Notes under the pieces: generated by a model
Database searches by the model: none
Told to the model about the DNA's origin: nothing
Seen by the model: the letters and a program-made list of their open reading frames with translations, nothing else
Shown: one piece after another, positions 6,339 to 6,875 of the stretch
Layout of the letters: each line of letters opens with the position of its first letter
Position numbering within the stretch: position 1 is the first letter of the stretch
From: DATGEP01 sp035310125
GTDB lineage: Bacteria; Chloroflexota; Ktedonobacteria; Ktedonobacterales; JADMIN01
Reading direction: 5' to 3'
DNA: 6,875 bases
NCBI GenBank assembly: GCA_035310125.1
Contig: DATGEP010000311.1
Span: 1-6,875, forward strand
Translations under genes and position numbers: made by a program

Positions 6339-6875
6339 ATGGCACAGGGCACAAGCACGTCAAGCGCGAACGGGACCCAGACAGTCGAGATCAAGATCCG
6401 GCGTTACCAACCCGAGCGGACGCCGAAACCCTACTGGCAGACATTTCAGGCGGCGGCGGAGTCGAATGATCGGCTGCTCGACGTATTGAACAAGATCAAA
6501 TGGGAGCAGGACGGCACCCTGACATTTCGACGCTCCTGCGCGCACGGCGTCTGCGGCTCCGATGCGATGCGCGTCAACGGACGCAACCGGCTCGCCTGCA
6601 AGCTGCTCATGGCCGATCTCGGTCAGCGGATCACGGTCGAGGCGATGCTGGGTTTCCCGGTGATTCGCGACCTGGTCGTAGATATGGACCCCTTCTTCGC
6701 CAAGTACGAGAAGGTCAAGCCCTATCTCATCAATGACGAGCCGGAGCCGCGCACCGAGCGCCTGCAATCGCCGGAAGAACGCGCGCGCTACGACGACACG
6801 ACGAAATGCATCCTCTGCGGCGCCTGCACGGGGTCATGTCCCTCCGTGTGGGCAAATCCGAGCTGGGTGGGGCCA
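6339..6875 (+). CDS. sdhB: Succinate dehydrogenase/fumarate reductase iron-sulfur subunit; 3' end outside window
   Basis: The first 179 codons are visible and the frame is open to the last base. The N-terminal ferredoxin fold opens with VEIKIRRYQPE (16-26). The [2Fe-2S] ligands are C67, C72, D75 and C87 within SCAHGVCGSD and LACK. The Asp at the third position matches the E. coli SdhB pattern and is not a defect. The second cluster motif CILCGACTGSCP (157-168) supplies C157, C160, C163 and C167, followed by the typical WANPSWVGP. About 60-80 residues with the remaining cluster ligands lie beyond the window. The subunit relays electrons from the FAD subunit SdhA to quinone at the membrane anchor. 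ATG 6339 is chosen because GAGGAG (6323-6328) lies ten bases upstream and the resulting N-terminus is normal; in-frame ATGs at 6258 and 6279 are alternatives. No sdhA lies upstream in the window. Confidence 0.93.
   Translation, partial: MAQGTSTSSANGTQTVEIKIRRYQPERTPKPYWQTFQAAAESNDRLLDVLNKIKWEQDGTLTFRRSCAHGVCGSDAMRVNGRNRLACKLLMADLGQRITVEAMLGFPVIRDLVVDMDPFFAKYEKVKPYLINDEPEPRTERLQSPEERARYDDTTKCILCGACTGSCPSVWANPSWVGP

Noticed and set aside
6360..6767. Open frame of 135 codons on the - strand
   Set aside because: Antisense of sdhB, whose + strand frame carries both iron-sulfur cysteine motifs and runs off the window end.

Overview
This is a high-G+C bacterial window with eight protein-coding genes, all on the + strand. 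Two are cut by the window edges. The long open frames on the opposite strand are shadows of GC-rich coding sequence. Several protein styles suggest Chloroflexota (Thermomicrobia/Ktedonobacteria-like): a split lipoate ligase, an HSA32-like ComA protein, and a PduO-type adenosyltransferase with DEATSALG and PGDTRAGATLDVAR signatures. That taxonomic guess rests on remembered family patterns, not on a search.

Region 1 (1-1085) is a two-gene unit for protein lipoylation. The small lipoate-ligase accessory domain comes first and runs, with an ATGA overlap, into the catalytic lipoate-protein ligase domain. Region 2 (1086-1304) is a non-coding gap with small hairpins and one tiny open frame coupled to the ligase stop.

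Region 3 (1305-4843) is a tight three-gene operon: an MmgE/PrpD-family protein with an unusual disordered C-terminal tail, a phosphosulfolactate synthase (ComA/HSA32)-family protein joined by an ATGA overlap, and an acyl-CoA dehydrogenase starting 12 bases later at a TTG codon. It looks like a small catabolic or sulfonate-related module whose substrate cannot be read from the sequence. It is the most interesting part of the window.

Region 4 (4844-5710) holds a PduO-type cob(I)alamin adenosyltransferase, which makes coenzyme B12. A stem-loop overlaps its stop codon, followed by a 126-base gap. Region 5 (5711-6875) holds a stand-alone sulfite-oxidase-type molybdopterin domain. It is followed by the start of sdhB, the iron-sulfur subunit of succinate dehydrogenase/fumarate reductase, which leaves the window inside its second cysteine cluster.

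The genes serve cofactor loading (lipoate, adenosylcobalamin, molybdopterin) and acyl/organic-acid oxidation feeding the TCA cycle and respiratory chain. No mobile element, CRISPR array, tRNA or rRNA was seen.
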